Assembly: GCF_028683095.1 (NCBI RefSeq)
Contig: NZ_JAJUBC010000004.1
Span: forward strand, 182,632 to 246,631
DNA: 64,000 nucleotides
Direction of reading: 5' to 3'
Origin: Enterovibrio gelatinilyticus
Lineage (GTDB): Bacteria; Pseudomonadota; Gammaproteobacteria; Enterobacterales; Vibrionaceae
The notes beneath the pieces are model-generated. The model saw only the letters and a program-made list of their open reading frames with translations, was not told the DNA's origin and searched no databases. Positions 23,124 to 31,271 of this stretch are shown here, in pieces. The position numbers and the translations under genes are program-made. Each line of letters opens with the position of its first letter. Position 1 is the stretch's first letter.

Positions 23124-25595
23124 TTAGTGGGTTGGGGTATAGCTTTGCACTAAGTGATAAATCGAAAGTTTCGAACTCATTTCCTCTGCCGATGCTGAAC
23201 CTGTGTAGGTAAGCGTCACAGGGTTGCATGGCATCAAGGTAAAGCTGGAATCATTAAAACGTCCTTCTCCCTCAAACTCAGGGTGAACAAAGAACGCGGG
23301 TTTATCGGTGGTTAACGTGATAGTAAGCGTGCCATTTTTCTCAAAGACATTAGCCTCAACCTTGGCACTAGGTAACGGCAAACGCTTATAAACATCGTCA
23401 AACCATGTATTCGATAACGCGTGTCCATCACAGACCATATCCACGTGGAAGAAACCTTCGTGCTTGCGCTCGTTGATCACGTTGCGATCGCACTGCCAAA
23501 GTACTTGATTACCGTCTTCTTCCAACGTCGCTTCTACTGGCCAAGTATCAATAACTTCACCTTGCCAGTCGTACCATGTCACTTGTCCTTTGGCGCCGAG
23601 TTTACGGTGTTCATCATTGATAACATTGAGTTTCAATGTCTCTCCATCATCAATAAACACCGCCAATTGCGGAGCAAAAAAGCGTTTTGCATGATAGTGC
23701 AATTGCTTCCAACGCCCGGTGTATTCAATGCTCGACCATGAACTCACTGGCCAGCAATCGTTTAACTGCCAATATAAAATTCCGCGACATACGGGCTTAT
23801 TTGCACGCCAGTATTCACTGGCGGTTTTGATGGCTAACGCTTGTTGAACCTGACTCAAATACAACATCTGAGAGAAGTCCGACGGGAAACGAAAATAGCG
23901 CGTAAACATCTCTGTGATGATGCTATTGCCACGGCCGTTTTTCTGGTGTTGCTCAAAGGTTGGAGAGGTCACGTTCCAATCTTCTTCTGACGCGAAGGTT
24001 TTCACCGTAGGTAACGACGGCCAAGATTGGTAGCCAAACTCACTACAAAAACGCGGTTTGATGCTGCTGTAAGCATCAAAAGATTTACCGGAATGCCACA
24101 CATCCCAAAAGTGCATGTCACCTTTGTTGTCGTCATGCCACGCATCGCCAAAGTCCAACTCACCGTTACAGGGAGAGCTCGCCCAGAAGCGACGGCTAGT
24201 GTCTTCACGCTCAACCACTTCTTGTAGAACACGGCTTAGGCGATCGTAATTCACCACGTATTTCTCGCGATTCGCGCGTGACTCTGGATACCAATTGATC
24301 GCACCGATCACCTCGTTGTCACCGCACCACAATGCGAGTGATGGATGATCGCTCAGTCGACGAACTTGCTCGGTGATTTCCTGTTCCACATCGCGAAGGA
24401 AATCAGGCGTCGAAGGGTATAAGGCGCAAGAGAACATCAAATCTTGCCACACCAGTAGACCTAATTCGTCACACAAATCGTAGAAGGTATCGCGCTCATA
24501 CATGCCGCCACCCCAAACACGGATCATGTTCATGTTTGCGGCTTTCGCATCTTCCAACAGACGACGATAATCTTCCGGTGTCTGCTTGCTTGGCATCGCA
24601 TCCAGTGGGATCCAATTTGCGCCTTTCGCCATGATCGCTTTGTCATTGACGACAAACGTCATCGCCGCGCCCACGTCGTCTTCGCCTGTTTCTAAATACA
24701 ACTCGCGAAGGCCCAAGCGTTTCTCGATCGTTTGACCGTCCGTTGTCACCGTCAGCGTATAGAGCGGTTGTTCACCGTAACCCGCAGGCCACCAGCGTTT
24801 GGGCTGAGTGACACGAAAACAACATTCCACCTCAGATCCCGTCAACGCAATGGATTGCGACATACTCTCTCCATCAGGGCTCACTAAACAACATTCGATC
24901 TGAGCAACAGCTCCCAAACTAATGTGTTCTGGGGTAATGCATTCTGCAGAAATGATAGCCGAGACATCGCAGCTACCATCGCTGTGCCATTGCTGCGCCG
25001 AACGCACTTGCTGCAGGCGAACATCAGATATAGCTTGCAAGCGAATGCTATCGTAAATACCACTCACCAATAAGCAGATACCCCAATCCCACCCAGAGTG
25101 ACACTGAGTTTTTCGTAGGGTGTTCATGTGAGGGATTTGATTGTTGCCAACGGCCCACGGTACAGGGAAAGGCAGGCGTTCAGCACGCGCTTTGGCTTCA
25201 ATGTCTGCGCGCTTAAGCGTCACTCTTAACGTGTTCTCACCATCACGTAAAAACGGGCGAACATCGCGGCGGTAGTGACGGAACATATTGCTGCACAGCA
25301 ATATGGTTTCATCATTCAATACAATCTCTGCCATGGTGTCGACCATGCTTAAGGTCAGATCGACAGCTTTCGCATCGAGAAGATCGGCATCCACAATGAA
25401 GGTTTTCTCTAGCAGCCAATCATGCTCGCCGACCCACTGCACCTTGGTTTCATTACAGCCTAAATATGGATCAGGAATAATATCTGCAGCAAGCAAAGCA
25501 CTATGCACATCTCCCGGCAACATGATGGGAGCAACAATGCTGGCATCGGTCAGAGAGGTCAGTGCCCATTCACCGTCTAATTTCAACATTGTCAT
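23124..25595 (-). CDS. GH2 beta-mannosidase
   Basis: An 823-residue cytoplasmic glycosidase of family 2 that removes non-reducing beta-mannose, for example from Man-beta-1,4-GlcNAc or mannobiose. An N-terminal sugar-binding jelly roll (residues 1-195) and Ig-like domain precede the TIM barrel (about 310-640). The acid/base Glu428 is in WCGDNEV and nucleophile Glu519 in RFCSEFGYQS. C-terminal beta domains follow. There is no signal peptide, which fits hydrolysis after import. The start at 25595 is 2 bp after the IIB stop, implying co-translation; an ATG two codons later is also possible. It precedes the ABC importer genes. Confidence 0.92.
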   Translation of the reverse strand: MTMLKLDGEWALTSLTDASIVAPIMLPGDVHSALLAADIIPDPYLGCNETKVQWVGEHDWLLEKTFIVDADLLDAKAVDLTLSMVDTMAEIVLNDETILLCSNMFRHYRRDVRPFLRDGENTLRVTLKRADIEAKARAERLPFPVPWAVGNNQIPHMNTLRKTQCHSGWDWGICLLVSGIYDSIRLQAISDVRLQQVRSAQQWHSDGSCDVSAIISAECITPEHISLGAVAQIECCLVSPDGESMSQSIALTGSEVECCFRVTQPKRWWPAGYGEQPLYTLTVTTDGQTIEKRLGLRELYLETGEDDVGAAMTFVVNDKAIMAKGANWIPLDAMPSKQTPEDYRRLLEDAKAANMNMIRVWGGGMYERDTFYDLCDELGLLVWQDLMFSCALYPSTPDFLRDVEQEITEQVRRLSDHPSLALWCGDNEVIGAINWYPESRANREKYVVNYDRLSRVLQEVVEREDTSRRFWASSPCNGELDFGDAWHDDNKGDMHFWDVWHSGKSFDAYSSIKPRFCSEFGYQSWPSLPTVKTFASEEDWNVTSPTFEQHQKNGRGNSIITEMFTRYFRFPSDFSQMLYLSQVQQALAIKTASEYWRANKPVCRGILYWQLNDCWPVSSWSSIEYTGRWKQLHYHAKRFFAPQLAVFIDDGETLKLNVINDEHRKLGAKGQVTWYDWQGEVIDTWPVEATLEEDGNQVLWQCDRNVINERKHEGFFHVDMVCDGHALSNTWFDDVYKRLPLPSAKVEANVFEKNGTLTITLTTDKPAFFVHPEFEGEGRFNDSSFTLMPCNPVTLTYTGSASAEEMSSKLSIYHLVQSYTPTH

Positions 25596-25597
25596 GG

Positions 25598-25909
25598 TTA
25601 AGCCACCGCTACGTCACAGGCTGAATCAAGAATTTCAGCCGCATTCACGACCAGCTTTTTCACCGTTGTTTCAACGATAGCTTTGCCTTCGAAGCGATCC
25701 ATGCCCACTAATTCAATGTCTGTTGTAATGATAACTGCATCCGCCTTCTGCACATCGCCTGACGTGATTTCGTTTTCTGTGCCAAGCGCACCTTGGGTTT
25801 CAACCTTGATAGTCCAGCTGCGAGCAATCGCCGCTTGTTCTAATGATTCGGCAGCCATGTAAGTATGGGCAACACCTGAAGGGCAGGCGGTAATGGCAAC
25901 AATGTTCAT
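25598..25909 (-). CDS. Orphan PTS fructose-type IIB domain protein
   Basis: A 103-residue stand-alone IIB from ATG 25909 (MNIVAITACPSG), with GGAGAAG upstream. Phospho-acceptor Cys9 lies in the same ITACPSGVAHTYMAAESLE context as the IIBC permease of this locus. No IIC partner follows; the next gene is the beta-mannosidase. It could take phosphate from the IIA at 10655-11101 and either serve a permease elsewhere or act as a regulatory phospho-switch. Stand-alone fructose-type IIB proteins also occur in other vibrio PTS clusters. It is first in the leftward glycan operon. Confidence 0.88.
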   Translation of the reverse strand: MNIVAITACPSGVAHTYMAAESLEQAAIARSWTIKVETQGALGTENEITSGDVQKADAVIITTDIELVGMDRFEGKAIVETTVKKLVVNAAEILDSACDVAVA

Positions 25910-25933
25910 GATCTTCTCCAGCACGTCTGTTTT

Positions 25934-25962
25934 TATAACGTTATACCCTGAAGATCATCACA
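25934..25962 (-). promoter_or_regulatory. Candidate promoter/CRP region of the IIB-beta-mannosidase operon
   Basis: The perfect palindrome TATAACGTTATA (25934-25945) lies 25 bp upstream of the IIB start and may be an operator or contain the -10. Next to it, 25947-25962 reads on the minus strand as TGTGA, 6 bp, TCAGG: 8 of 10 matches to the CRP consensus. Neither has been tested. Confidence 0.4.
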
Positions 25963-26132
25963 GTGAGTGCAGGTGGTCGAGTTAGATTCACTGGACATTT
26001 TTATGGTGTGTTGCAAAAGCGAAGCGTGGTCAAACTTAGCAAAAACGATTGTTATGCGTGAGTCACAAATCGAGGAGAAATACCGTCACCAACTAAGACT
26101 ATTTTCATTGGTTAAGTGTCTTTCACTCAGCA

Positions 26133-26167
26133 CAAAAAAAAGCACTGCCTCTTACACTAGCAGTGCT
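26133..26167 (-). terminator. Terminator after the DyP peroxidase gene
   Basis: AGCACTGC and GCAGTGCT form an 8-bp stem with an 11-base loop; eight T residues follow on the minus strand. It lies 25 bp after the yfeX-like stop. Confidence 0.85.
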
Positions 26168-26192
26168 TTCTGTTCTTTTGAATGCGTCAAGG

Positions 26193-27092
26193 CTATGCGA
26201 TGTGACTGAGTGCATCCATTGATGGCGCGTAGAAGTATGCCCCGGTCACAGGCGTAGTGAAACGCAGCATCATGTCAGTTTTTCCGTCGCGTTCGCCAAA
26301 CATGCTTTCTAGCATTGTTTTGTGAACATGCTGAGTATGGCAATACGCAAGGAACAATAAACCGTGATCACCGGACACCGAGCCATATGGCAGACTATGA
26401 CGAACCATTTTTAGGCCTTTGCCATCTTCTTTAATATCGACACGACCTACGTGGGAAGTTGCAGGCACATCTTCCAACTCAATCGAGTCTGGCTTGGTAC
26501 GTCCAATCACTTTTTCCTGCTGTTTCACCGACAGCGGTTCCCAAGCGTTAAGACGATGTACATAGCGCTGCATCATTACCACACTACCGCCAGCACACTC
26601 GCCGTCAGCAATAATAGCCACATCACGACGGTCATCTTCGCCTTCCGGGTTTTCTGTGCCGTCAATGAAGCCTGTCATGTCACGAGAGTCGAGGTAACGA
26701 TAACCATAAGTCTCATCAACAACGGTAACGTCTGACGCGATATCAGAAAGGAATTTACGCAGCATGAAGAAGTTCAAATCATGGCGAGTTGAGTGAGCGT
26801 GAAGCAGAATGTCACAATCAGTCGCAGGCGCTTGGGTATCTCCCTGTCCTAATGCGCGAAAATCAACAAACTCTTCTGGAGTAGCAATACCGTTAGCTTG
26901 GCAAAAAGCCGCCGAAAACGACACTGCGGCTTTTAGATTGGCGCCTGGTTGATTGGCATTAATATCGTCAACCAGCGAGTGAATAGCTCGACATTGTTGC
27001 AGTACAGTTGATGACGAGCCAGTGACTTTTAACACTGTGTAAAGTGCGAACGGCCCAGCATCGGCCACGATTGCTGGCTGTGAAACCGCCAT
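26193..27092 (-). CDS. yfeX: DyP-type heme peroxidase (YfeX-like)
   Basis: A 299-residue cytoplasmic dye-decolorising peroxidase. Catalytic Asp144 lies in the family motif GFIDGTENP, the proximal heme ligand is His214 (TSHVGRVD), and distal Arg231 is in KMVRHSLPYG. Such proteins use hydrogen peroxide to oxidise porphyrinogens and other substrates. It is the last gene of a leftward group with a small secreted protein and a DUF2919 membrane protein, matching the yfeX-yfeY-yfeZ grouping of E. coli in part. Length and motifs are complete. Confidence 0.93.
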   Translation of the reverse strand: MAVSQPAIVADAGPFALYTVLKVTGSSSTVLQQCRAIHSLVDDINANQPGANLKAAVSFSAAFCQANGIATPEEFVDFRALGQGDTQAPATDCDILLHAHSTRHDLNFFMLRKFLSDIASDVTVVDETYGYRYLDSRDMTGFIDGTENPEGEDDRRDVAIIADGECAGGSVVMMQRYVHRLNAWEPLSVKQQEKVIGRTKPDSIELEDVPATSHVGRVDIKEDGKGLKMVRHSLPYGSVSGDHGLLFLAYCHTQHVHKTMLESMFGERDGKTDMMLRFTTPVTGAYFYAPSMDALSHIA

Positions 27093-27215
27093 TGTTACCT
27101 CCAGATAAATACAGAACGATCAGCTCACTATGTCTGATGCGAAGAAAAGTCTAAGCATAATGCCAATATTTTACTATGACTTTGTCTCAGATCTGTAAAG
27201 GTAACTGAGAGGTCG

Positions 27216-27611
27216 TTAAACGGACGTAATTTCTACTTTAAGTGACGCAAATTCGTCCAATGACTCGTTACTTAAATTTACTGAAGCTGGTGTATTCAAG
27301 CCCGCACAAACCACTGGCGACATAATAGTACGCCATGCACCATCATCACATTGCTCTTGCACAACCAGTGAAATTCGAACTTCGTCAGCGGTCACTTCAA
27401 GCAATTCGGCTTTTCCGACTAAGGAGCCGCTTGGCATCCCATCATCAAATAATATGGTTTCTTCGCCAGGGATCAGTGACACAGAGCTTTGAGCACGATG
27501 CTGCTTACCTGCGCGATCCATTTCAAAATTCACATCAACTTGCCAATCTGCCATCGCCAACGGGCTTAACATGGCACTAAATAGGACAAGCCCTTTCTTC
27601 CACTCGTTCAT
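27216..27611 (-). CDS. Small secreted protein of unknown function
   Basis: A 131-residue protein with a signal peptide (MNEWKKGLVLFSAMLSPLAMA, cleavage before DWQVDV). The mature part is predicted beta-rich (VDVNFEMDR, VSLIPGEETI, VRISLVVQE) and has two cysteines that could form a disulfide. Its ATG overlaps the stop of the DUF2919 gene, so the two are translationally coupled. It occupies the place of YfeY in E. coli, but YfeY is a lipoprotein and I see no likeness. No function can be assigned. Confidence 0.75.
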   Translation of the reverse strand: MNEWKKGLVLFSAMLSPLAMADWQVDVNFEMDRAGKQHRAQSSVSLIPGEETILFDDGMPSGSLVGKAELLEVTADEVRISLVVQEQCDDGAWRTIMSPVVCAGLNTPASVNLSNESLDEFASLKVEITSV

Positions 27612-28087
27612 TTTTCTTCTCTTAAAATCGGGGCTTTAAACAAAAACTGAGTGCGACGGCTCTTAAACAAGTAAATGACCAGCCAAAGCGCAACCAGTAA
27701 GGTCACGGCGCCACTCCATTGGAAACGCCAGTGTAAAATCATTAAATGCTTGATTTGCAGTATCAAGTCAGTAAAGAACGCAGCAATAAGCAGCGCTTTC
27801 CCCCAGTGCCATATCCGGTCAAAAAATGCCGGATATCGATGAAGATTACCTGCCAGCAACATCAATACAACGGCAGGGAAACCCACACCTAACCCAATAT
27901 AAAGGGCATTGTGGCTTGGGTAGAACAGCGCAAGAAGATCTTGTCCCTGTTCACGGCTTACGCCTGCAATAACAAAAACCAACCATGACCTTGCTAAGAA
28001 AAGACAACTTAGCCAAAAAAGAAGGTTCGGCTTTGCATTGCCATGTTTGTCGAAGTAATCAGGTGATTGGTACAAATGCGTATTCAT
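27608..28087 (-). CDS. yfeZ: DUF2919 inner-membrane protein (YfeZ-like)
   Basis: A 159-residue membrane protein with four probable transmembrane segments (for example NLLFWLSCLFLARSWLVFV and VTLLVALWLVIYLF) and a short soluble N-terminus. The pattern matches the DUF2919/YfeZ family. Its stop overlaps the next start (ATGA). Co-occurrence with a YfeX-type peroxidase is conserved between enterics and vibrios, suggesting a shared but unknown role. The 191 bp upstream up to the ybjQ stop show nothing recognisable. Confidence 0.8.
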   Translation of the reverse strand: MNTHLYQSPDYFDKHGNAKPNLLFWLSCLFLARSWLVFVIAGVSREQGQDLLALFYPSHNALYIGLGVGFPAVVLMLLAGNLHRYPAFFDRIWHWGKALLIAAFFTDLILQIKHLMILHWRFQWSGAVTLLVALWLVIYLFKSRRTQFLFKAPILREEK

Positions 28088-28278
28088 CTATATCTATTTT
28101 CATCGAGGCTGGGAGCAATAACACGCTGTCTATCAGCAATAAAACATTGTTCACAACTCGCAGCCTCACTGTCTCAACATTCTGTGTTGGCGGAAAGTAC
28201 GTGCTCCTATAATTGCGGAGTAACGCAGTAAATTTCGCACCGAGATTCAAGTGACTTCACACTTAAGTACACAGTCGC

Positions 28279-28599
28279 TTAGCCTAGTGTTACGGCAGTA
28301 CCACTCACGCTCACCATCAACATGCCACCGTTTGGCCCAACAACCTCGTAATCTAGGTCGATACCAACAACGGCATTCCCTCCCGCTTCAACCGCGCGTT
28401 CACGCAACTCTTCAAATGCGATCTCTCGCGCCTTGGCTAACTCACGCTCATACGCTGCTGAGCGTCCTCCGACAATATCGCGAATACTCGCAAAGATATC
28501 CTTGAAAATGTTGGCGCCGAGTATTGCTTCACCGACCACCACACCATGGTAATGAGTAATATCTCGACCTTGTACTGTTGGCGTTGTTGTTAAGATCAT
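28279..28599 (-). CDS. ybjQ: YbjQ-family (UPF0145) protein
   Basis: A 106-residue cytoplasmic protein of the YbjQ family, sometimes called heavy-metal-binding by structural resemblance. Typical segments are [32 protein letters not shown] and the C-terminal [14 protein letters not shown]. The family forms homo-oligomers (pentamers in solved structures); its function is unknown. It is divergent from the DUF2956 gene and stands alone. Confidence 0.9.
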   Translation of the reverse strand: MILTTTPTVQGRDITHYHGVVVGEAILGANIFKDIFASIRDIVGGRSAAYERELAKAREIAFEELRERAVEAGGNAVVGIDLDYEVVGPNGGMLMVSVSGTAVTLG

Positions 28600-28723
28600 T
28601 TGTTTGCTTCCTTGTTTCTATTGCTAGACCTTTGACACATTTACCCGTTTTGGGTTTCGTGACAATTTGTTATCGCAGTATAATTTCACTCAATGCCCAA
28701 TGTTGCTAGAAGAATGACAGACC

Positions 28724-29062
28724 ATGACAACGACCCCCTCCTCCCCTGAAACTCAGCAAGAAGCGATGAAAATCGCTAAAGCCACGCAAAAACAGGGGCA
28801 GACTAAAGAAGAAACCAAATTAATTGCTCAAGGCATTGAAAAAGGCATCGCTCTCTATAAAAAACAACAAAAAGCCAAAGCCCGTGAGCGCGACAAAGAC
28901 AAAAAGAAACAGCAACGACAAAAGAACACCGCTGCATCCCCAACCAATACCATTGTGACTGAGGTGCCAAAAACCAAGTCTACGGGTAGCAGTAATCACC
29001 TACCTTGGATATTGCTACTACTAAGCTGGATAGGATTTGTCGGGTATCTATTCATGACATAA
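28724..29062 (+). CDS. DUF2956 family tail-anchored membrane protein
   Basis: A 112-residue protein with a highly charged N-terminal two thirds (EEKGIALYKKQQKAKARER style; many Lys, Gln and Glu) and one C-terminal transmembrane segment (PWILLLLSWIGFVGYLFM). This layout fits the DUF2956 family of vibrios and relatives. The topology implies a cytoplasmic coiled domain anchored by its tail. Function is unknown. Confidence 0.75.
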   Translation: MTTTPSSPETQQEAMKIAKATQKQGQTKEETKLIAQGIEKGIALYKKQQKAKARERDKDKKKQQRQKNTAASPTNTIVTEVPKTKSTGSSNHLPWILLLLSWIGFVGYLFMT

Positions 29063-29141
29063 ACCTGATGCCATCAATCGTTGCATGTTAATAACGCACA
29101 ACGTTTGAACGGACGAAATGAGAGTAAATTGAGAGGGAACC

Positions 29142-29582
29142 ATGAACAAAACACTTCTCGCGCTGATCAGTGGCGCCGTATTACTGATGCTTCAAGGGTG
29201 TGCACAAGGAGATGAGCCAATGAGTGACAAATCAAGAACGCCGTGTGGCGATAAGCCAAACTGCGTTTCAACGGTAGATACTCGTGAAGAATATGCCATT
29301 GCGCCATTTGCACTAGCCTCAGACGATATCACCATGCCACGTATCATTGACGTTGCGCTCACTTTGCCTGGTGCTCGTGTAGGAACACAAGAACCCGGTT
29401 ATGCACGAATTGAATACGTGAGCAAAATCATGCGCTTTGTGGACGACCTCGATCTTCGCATTGAAGATGGTACCTTGATTGTTCGCTCCGAATCTCGTGT
29501 CGGCTATTCTGATTTTGGCGTTAACCGCAAACGCACTGAAGCCTTACGCGCTGCACTTCAAGCTCAAGGTCTTATCAAGTAA
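29142..29582 (+). CDS. DUF1499 lipoprotein
   Basis: A 146-residue lipoprotein. The signal sequence ends in the lipobox LQGC (Cys20), followed by the DUF1499 domain with RTPCGDKPNCVST near its start and SRVGYSDFGVNRKR near its end. A start with GAGAGGGAACC upstream is clear. DUF1499 proteins are uncharacterised envelope proteins. The next gene starts right at its stop codon, so the two form an operon. Confidence 0.85.
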   Translation: MNKTLLALISGAVLLMLQGCAQGDEPMSDKSRTPCGDKPNCVSTVDTREEYAIAPFALASDDITMPRIIDVALTLPGARVGTQEPGYARIEYVSKIMRFVDDLDLRIEDGTLIVRSESRVGYSDFGVNRKRTEALRAALQAQGLIK

Positions 29583-29963
29583 ATGGACATCAAAGCACTG
29601 CATACTCATTGCCAAGCGCTCATCGGTGTTCGCCATGATGTGAAGTGGGGCGGTGTCGATGTCTACAGTGTTCATCAAACCAAGATGGTGTGCATCTTTT
29701 TTGACGACAGCAGAATGGCATGTAAAGTGCCTGAAGACTTGTTTGTGATGATGGCAGAGATCCCAGGATGTCGTCCCGCTCCGCATTTGGCCCGCGCAGG
29801 ATGGATTGAGTTTAGCAGTGCATGCCCGTTGCCCACATCAGAACTGGAAAACATCATTAACCGTTCTTGGCATTTGGTGGTTGATAAATTACCCAAGTAT
29901 GTACAAAACGCCTTGCGCCCCGTGTTAGATAACGATATTCACAAACACAAAAAAACGCAGTGA
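29583..29963 (+). CDS. MmcQ/YjbR family protein (DUF419)
   Basis: A 126-residue cytoplasmic protein with the YjbR-like double-wing fold signature: VKWGGVDVYSV, KMVCIFFDD, then HLARAGWIEF and WHLVVDKLPK. These proteins are possible DNA- or ligand-binding proteins without a defined role. Its ATG directly follows the TAA of the DUF1499 gene. Confidence 0.85.
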   Translation: MDIKALHTHCQALIGVRHDVKWGGVDVYSVHQTKMVCIFFDDSRMACKVPEDLFVMMAEIPGCRPAPHLARAGWIEFSSACPLPTSELENIINRSWHLVVDKLPKYVQNALRPVLDNDIHKHKKTQ

Positions 29964-29979
29964 ACTGACTGCGTTTTTT
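29949..29979. terminator. Bidirectional terminator between yjbR-like and winged-helix genes
   Basis: AAAAAACGCAGT, loop GAACTG, ACTGCGTTTTTT, with T-tracts on both strands. It overlaps the end of the yjbR-like gene and serves the facing winged-helix gene. Confidence 0.85.
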
Positions 29980-29982
29980 CTA

Positions 29983-30264
29983 TTAGCCTTCGAGGGTGCA
30001 AACGATGTCTCTTTTGCGTTCCTCAACCCATTCTCGTTTGAAGGGTCCCCAATCAGTCAGGCGATAATAGCCATCGTTGTGGCGACGCCCATCTTGAATG
30101 AATGCTAATTCAATACCTAAACCCGCTAACGATTTAATCACGTCTTGAATAGTGCGACGCGGCCAGCCTGTCGCTTCAATCAAACGCGGAACATTGGGGC
30201 GTTCCATTTCTTCTACCAAGAAAGCGAGATACAGTCTTCTTGCAAAAACCGGATTCAGTTCCAT
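29983..30264 (-). CDS. Small winged helix-turn-helix protein
   Basis: A 93-residue DNA-binding-like protein. Helices VPRLIEATGWPRRTIQDVIK form the recognition unit, and a beta wing follows (RRHNDGYYRLTDWG). It resembles the HTH_43-type winged-helix family found in vibrios. GAGGTCTC upstream supplies a ribosome binding site. It stands alone between terminators, and its targets are unknown. Confidence 0.75.
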   Translation of the reverse strand: MELNPVFARRLYLAFLVEEMERPNVPRLIEATGWPRRTIQDVIKSLAGLGIELAFIQDGRRHNDGYYRLTDWGPFKREWVEERKRDIVCTLEG

Positions 30265-30362
30265 TGAGACCTCCTAATATGACTTCCCCCATTATTCAAC
30301 GAATTACAAATGAGGTATTGCGCTTGATCAATATGAACGCGCATTCACACTGGAGCGCTCTC

Positions 30363-30692
30363 TCACTTGAGCGTCTCTTCCGAAGCCAATGGCATTTCAC
30401 CGCACCAAGCACCTTGAATGGCGTTGATGAGATTTTCAATTCTGGAGTCACCAATTCGGTAATAAACAGACTGAGACTCTTTACGTGTCGTCACCAAACC
30501 CGCCTGACGCAAAACAGTTAAATGCTGCGAGAATGCAGACTGACTTAACGTACTATTTTGCAGAAGTGCCGAGACATTACGTTCCCCTTCTCGTAACTGG
30601 CAAAGTACAAGTAGGCGCTCTGGATGCGATAAAATCCGCAGTACTTTCGCAGCGTCCGTTGCTTGGTTAATCAACTCTTCTGTCACTACCAT
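30363..30692 (-). CDS. ArsR-family repressor with HlyU/BigR-type cysteine pair
   Basis: A 109-residue winged-helix regulator. The recognition region is STLSQSAFSQHLTVLRQAGL, followed by the wing TTRKESQSVYYRI. It lacks the metal-binding motif of ArsR/SmtB metal sensors. Two cysteines (VLCQLREGER and GAWCGEM) lie at the places of the redox pair in HlyU, BigR, YgaV and SqrR, which sense reactive sulfur. It is thus probably a thiol/persulfide-responsive repressor. A GTG two codons after the ATG may be the true start, as GAGG lies only 3 bp from the ATG. No sulfur-oxidation gene is adjacent. Confidence 0.85.
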   Translation of the reverse strand: MVVTEELINQATDAAKVLRILSHPERLLVLCQLREGERNVSALLQNSTLSQSAFSQHLTVLRQAGLVTTRKESQSVYYRIGDSRIENLINAIQGAWCGEMPLASEETLK

Positions 30693-30881
30693 TCCTCATA
30701 ACTGATTCATTGCACGCGATTTAACTAAAGCGATATAAATTAGTCAAATCTAAATTAGCTCTTTTAATTATACTCCGAATAACAAGTGAGGGTTTGTTCT
30801 TGTATCCCTGCGCATGCCTTGCTTTCAAAACGTGGCAATGTCAATCTATCGCCAAAGACGACCAGTAAGAGGAAGCCGTCA

Positions 30882-31232
30882 ATGACCACAGTGGTTTACG
30901 GGATAAAGAATTGCGACACCATTAAGAAAGCACTGAAATGGCTAGAAACGGAAGATAAGCCTTTCGACTTTCATGACTACCGTAAAGATGGCATTGATCA
31001 AGACATGCTAAAACAGTTCGTTGACGTATTGGGTTGGGAGGCGATGGTGAATAAACGTGGCACCACCTTCCGCGCACTGTCTGAAGAACAAAAGAGCAAC
31101 TTGGATGAATCAAATGCTATCGCGCTAATGCTCGTGCAGCCTGCAATGATCAAACGCCCATTGCTTGTGCATGAAGGCCAATACCACCTTGGCTTCAAGC
31201 CCGACGAATACGCGAATATTTTCGCCAAATAA
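30882..31232 (+). CDS. yffB: ArsC-family thioredoxin-fold protein (YffB/Spx-like)
   Basis: A 116-residue protein of the arsenate reductase-like family, from ATG 30882 (MTTVVYGIKN) with AGAGGAAG upstream; a longer frame is not conserved. Cys11 is in YGIKNCDTIKKA and the C-terminal IKRPLLV motif is intact. YffB-type proteins are probably glutathione-dependent thiol reductases rather than true arsenate reductases. It is followed by dapE in an order common to many gammaproteobacteria. Confidence 0.88.
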   Translation: MTTVVYGIKNCDTIKKALKWLETEDKPFDFHDYRKDGIDQDMLKQFVDVLGWEAMVNKRGTTFRALSEEQKSNLDESNAIALMLVQPAMIKRPLLVHEGQYHLGFKPDEYANIFAK

Positions 31233-31271
31233 AACCATAGAAACAGATAAGTAGAAAGGACACGCATCCCC

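Noticed and set aside
7964..25909. Anti-phage defence island
   Set aside because: Genes are all metabolic, transport or sugar-responsive regulators; no nuclease, toxin or NTPase of defence type is present.
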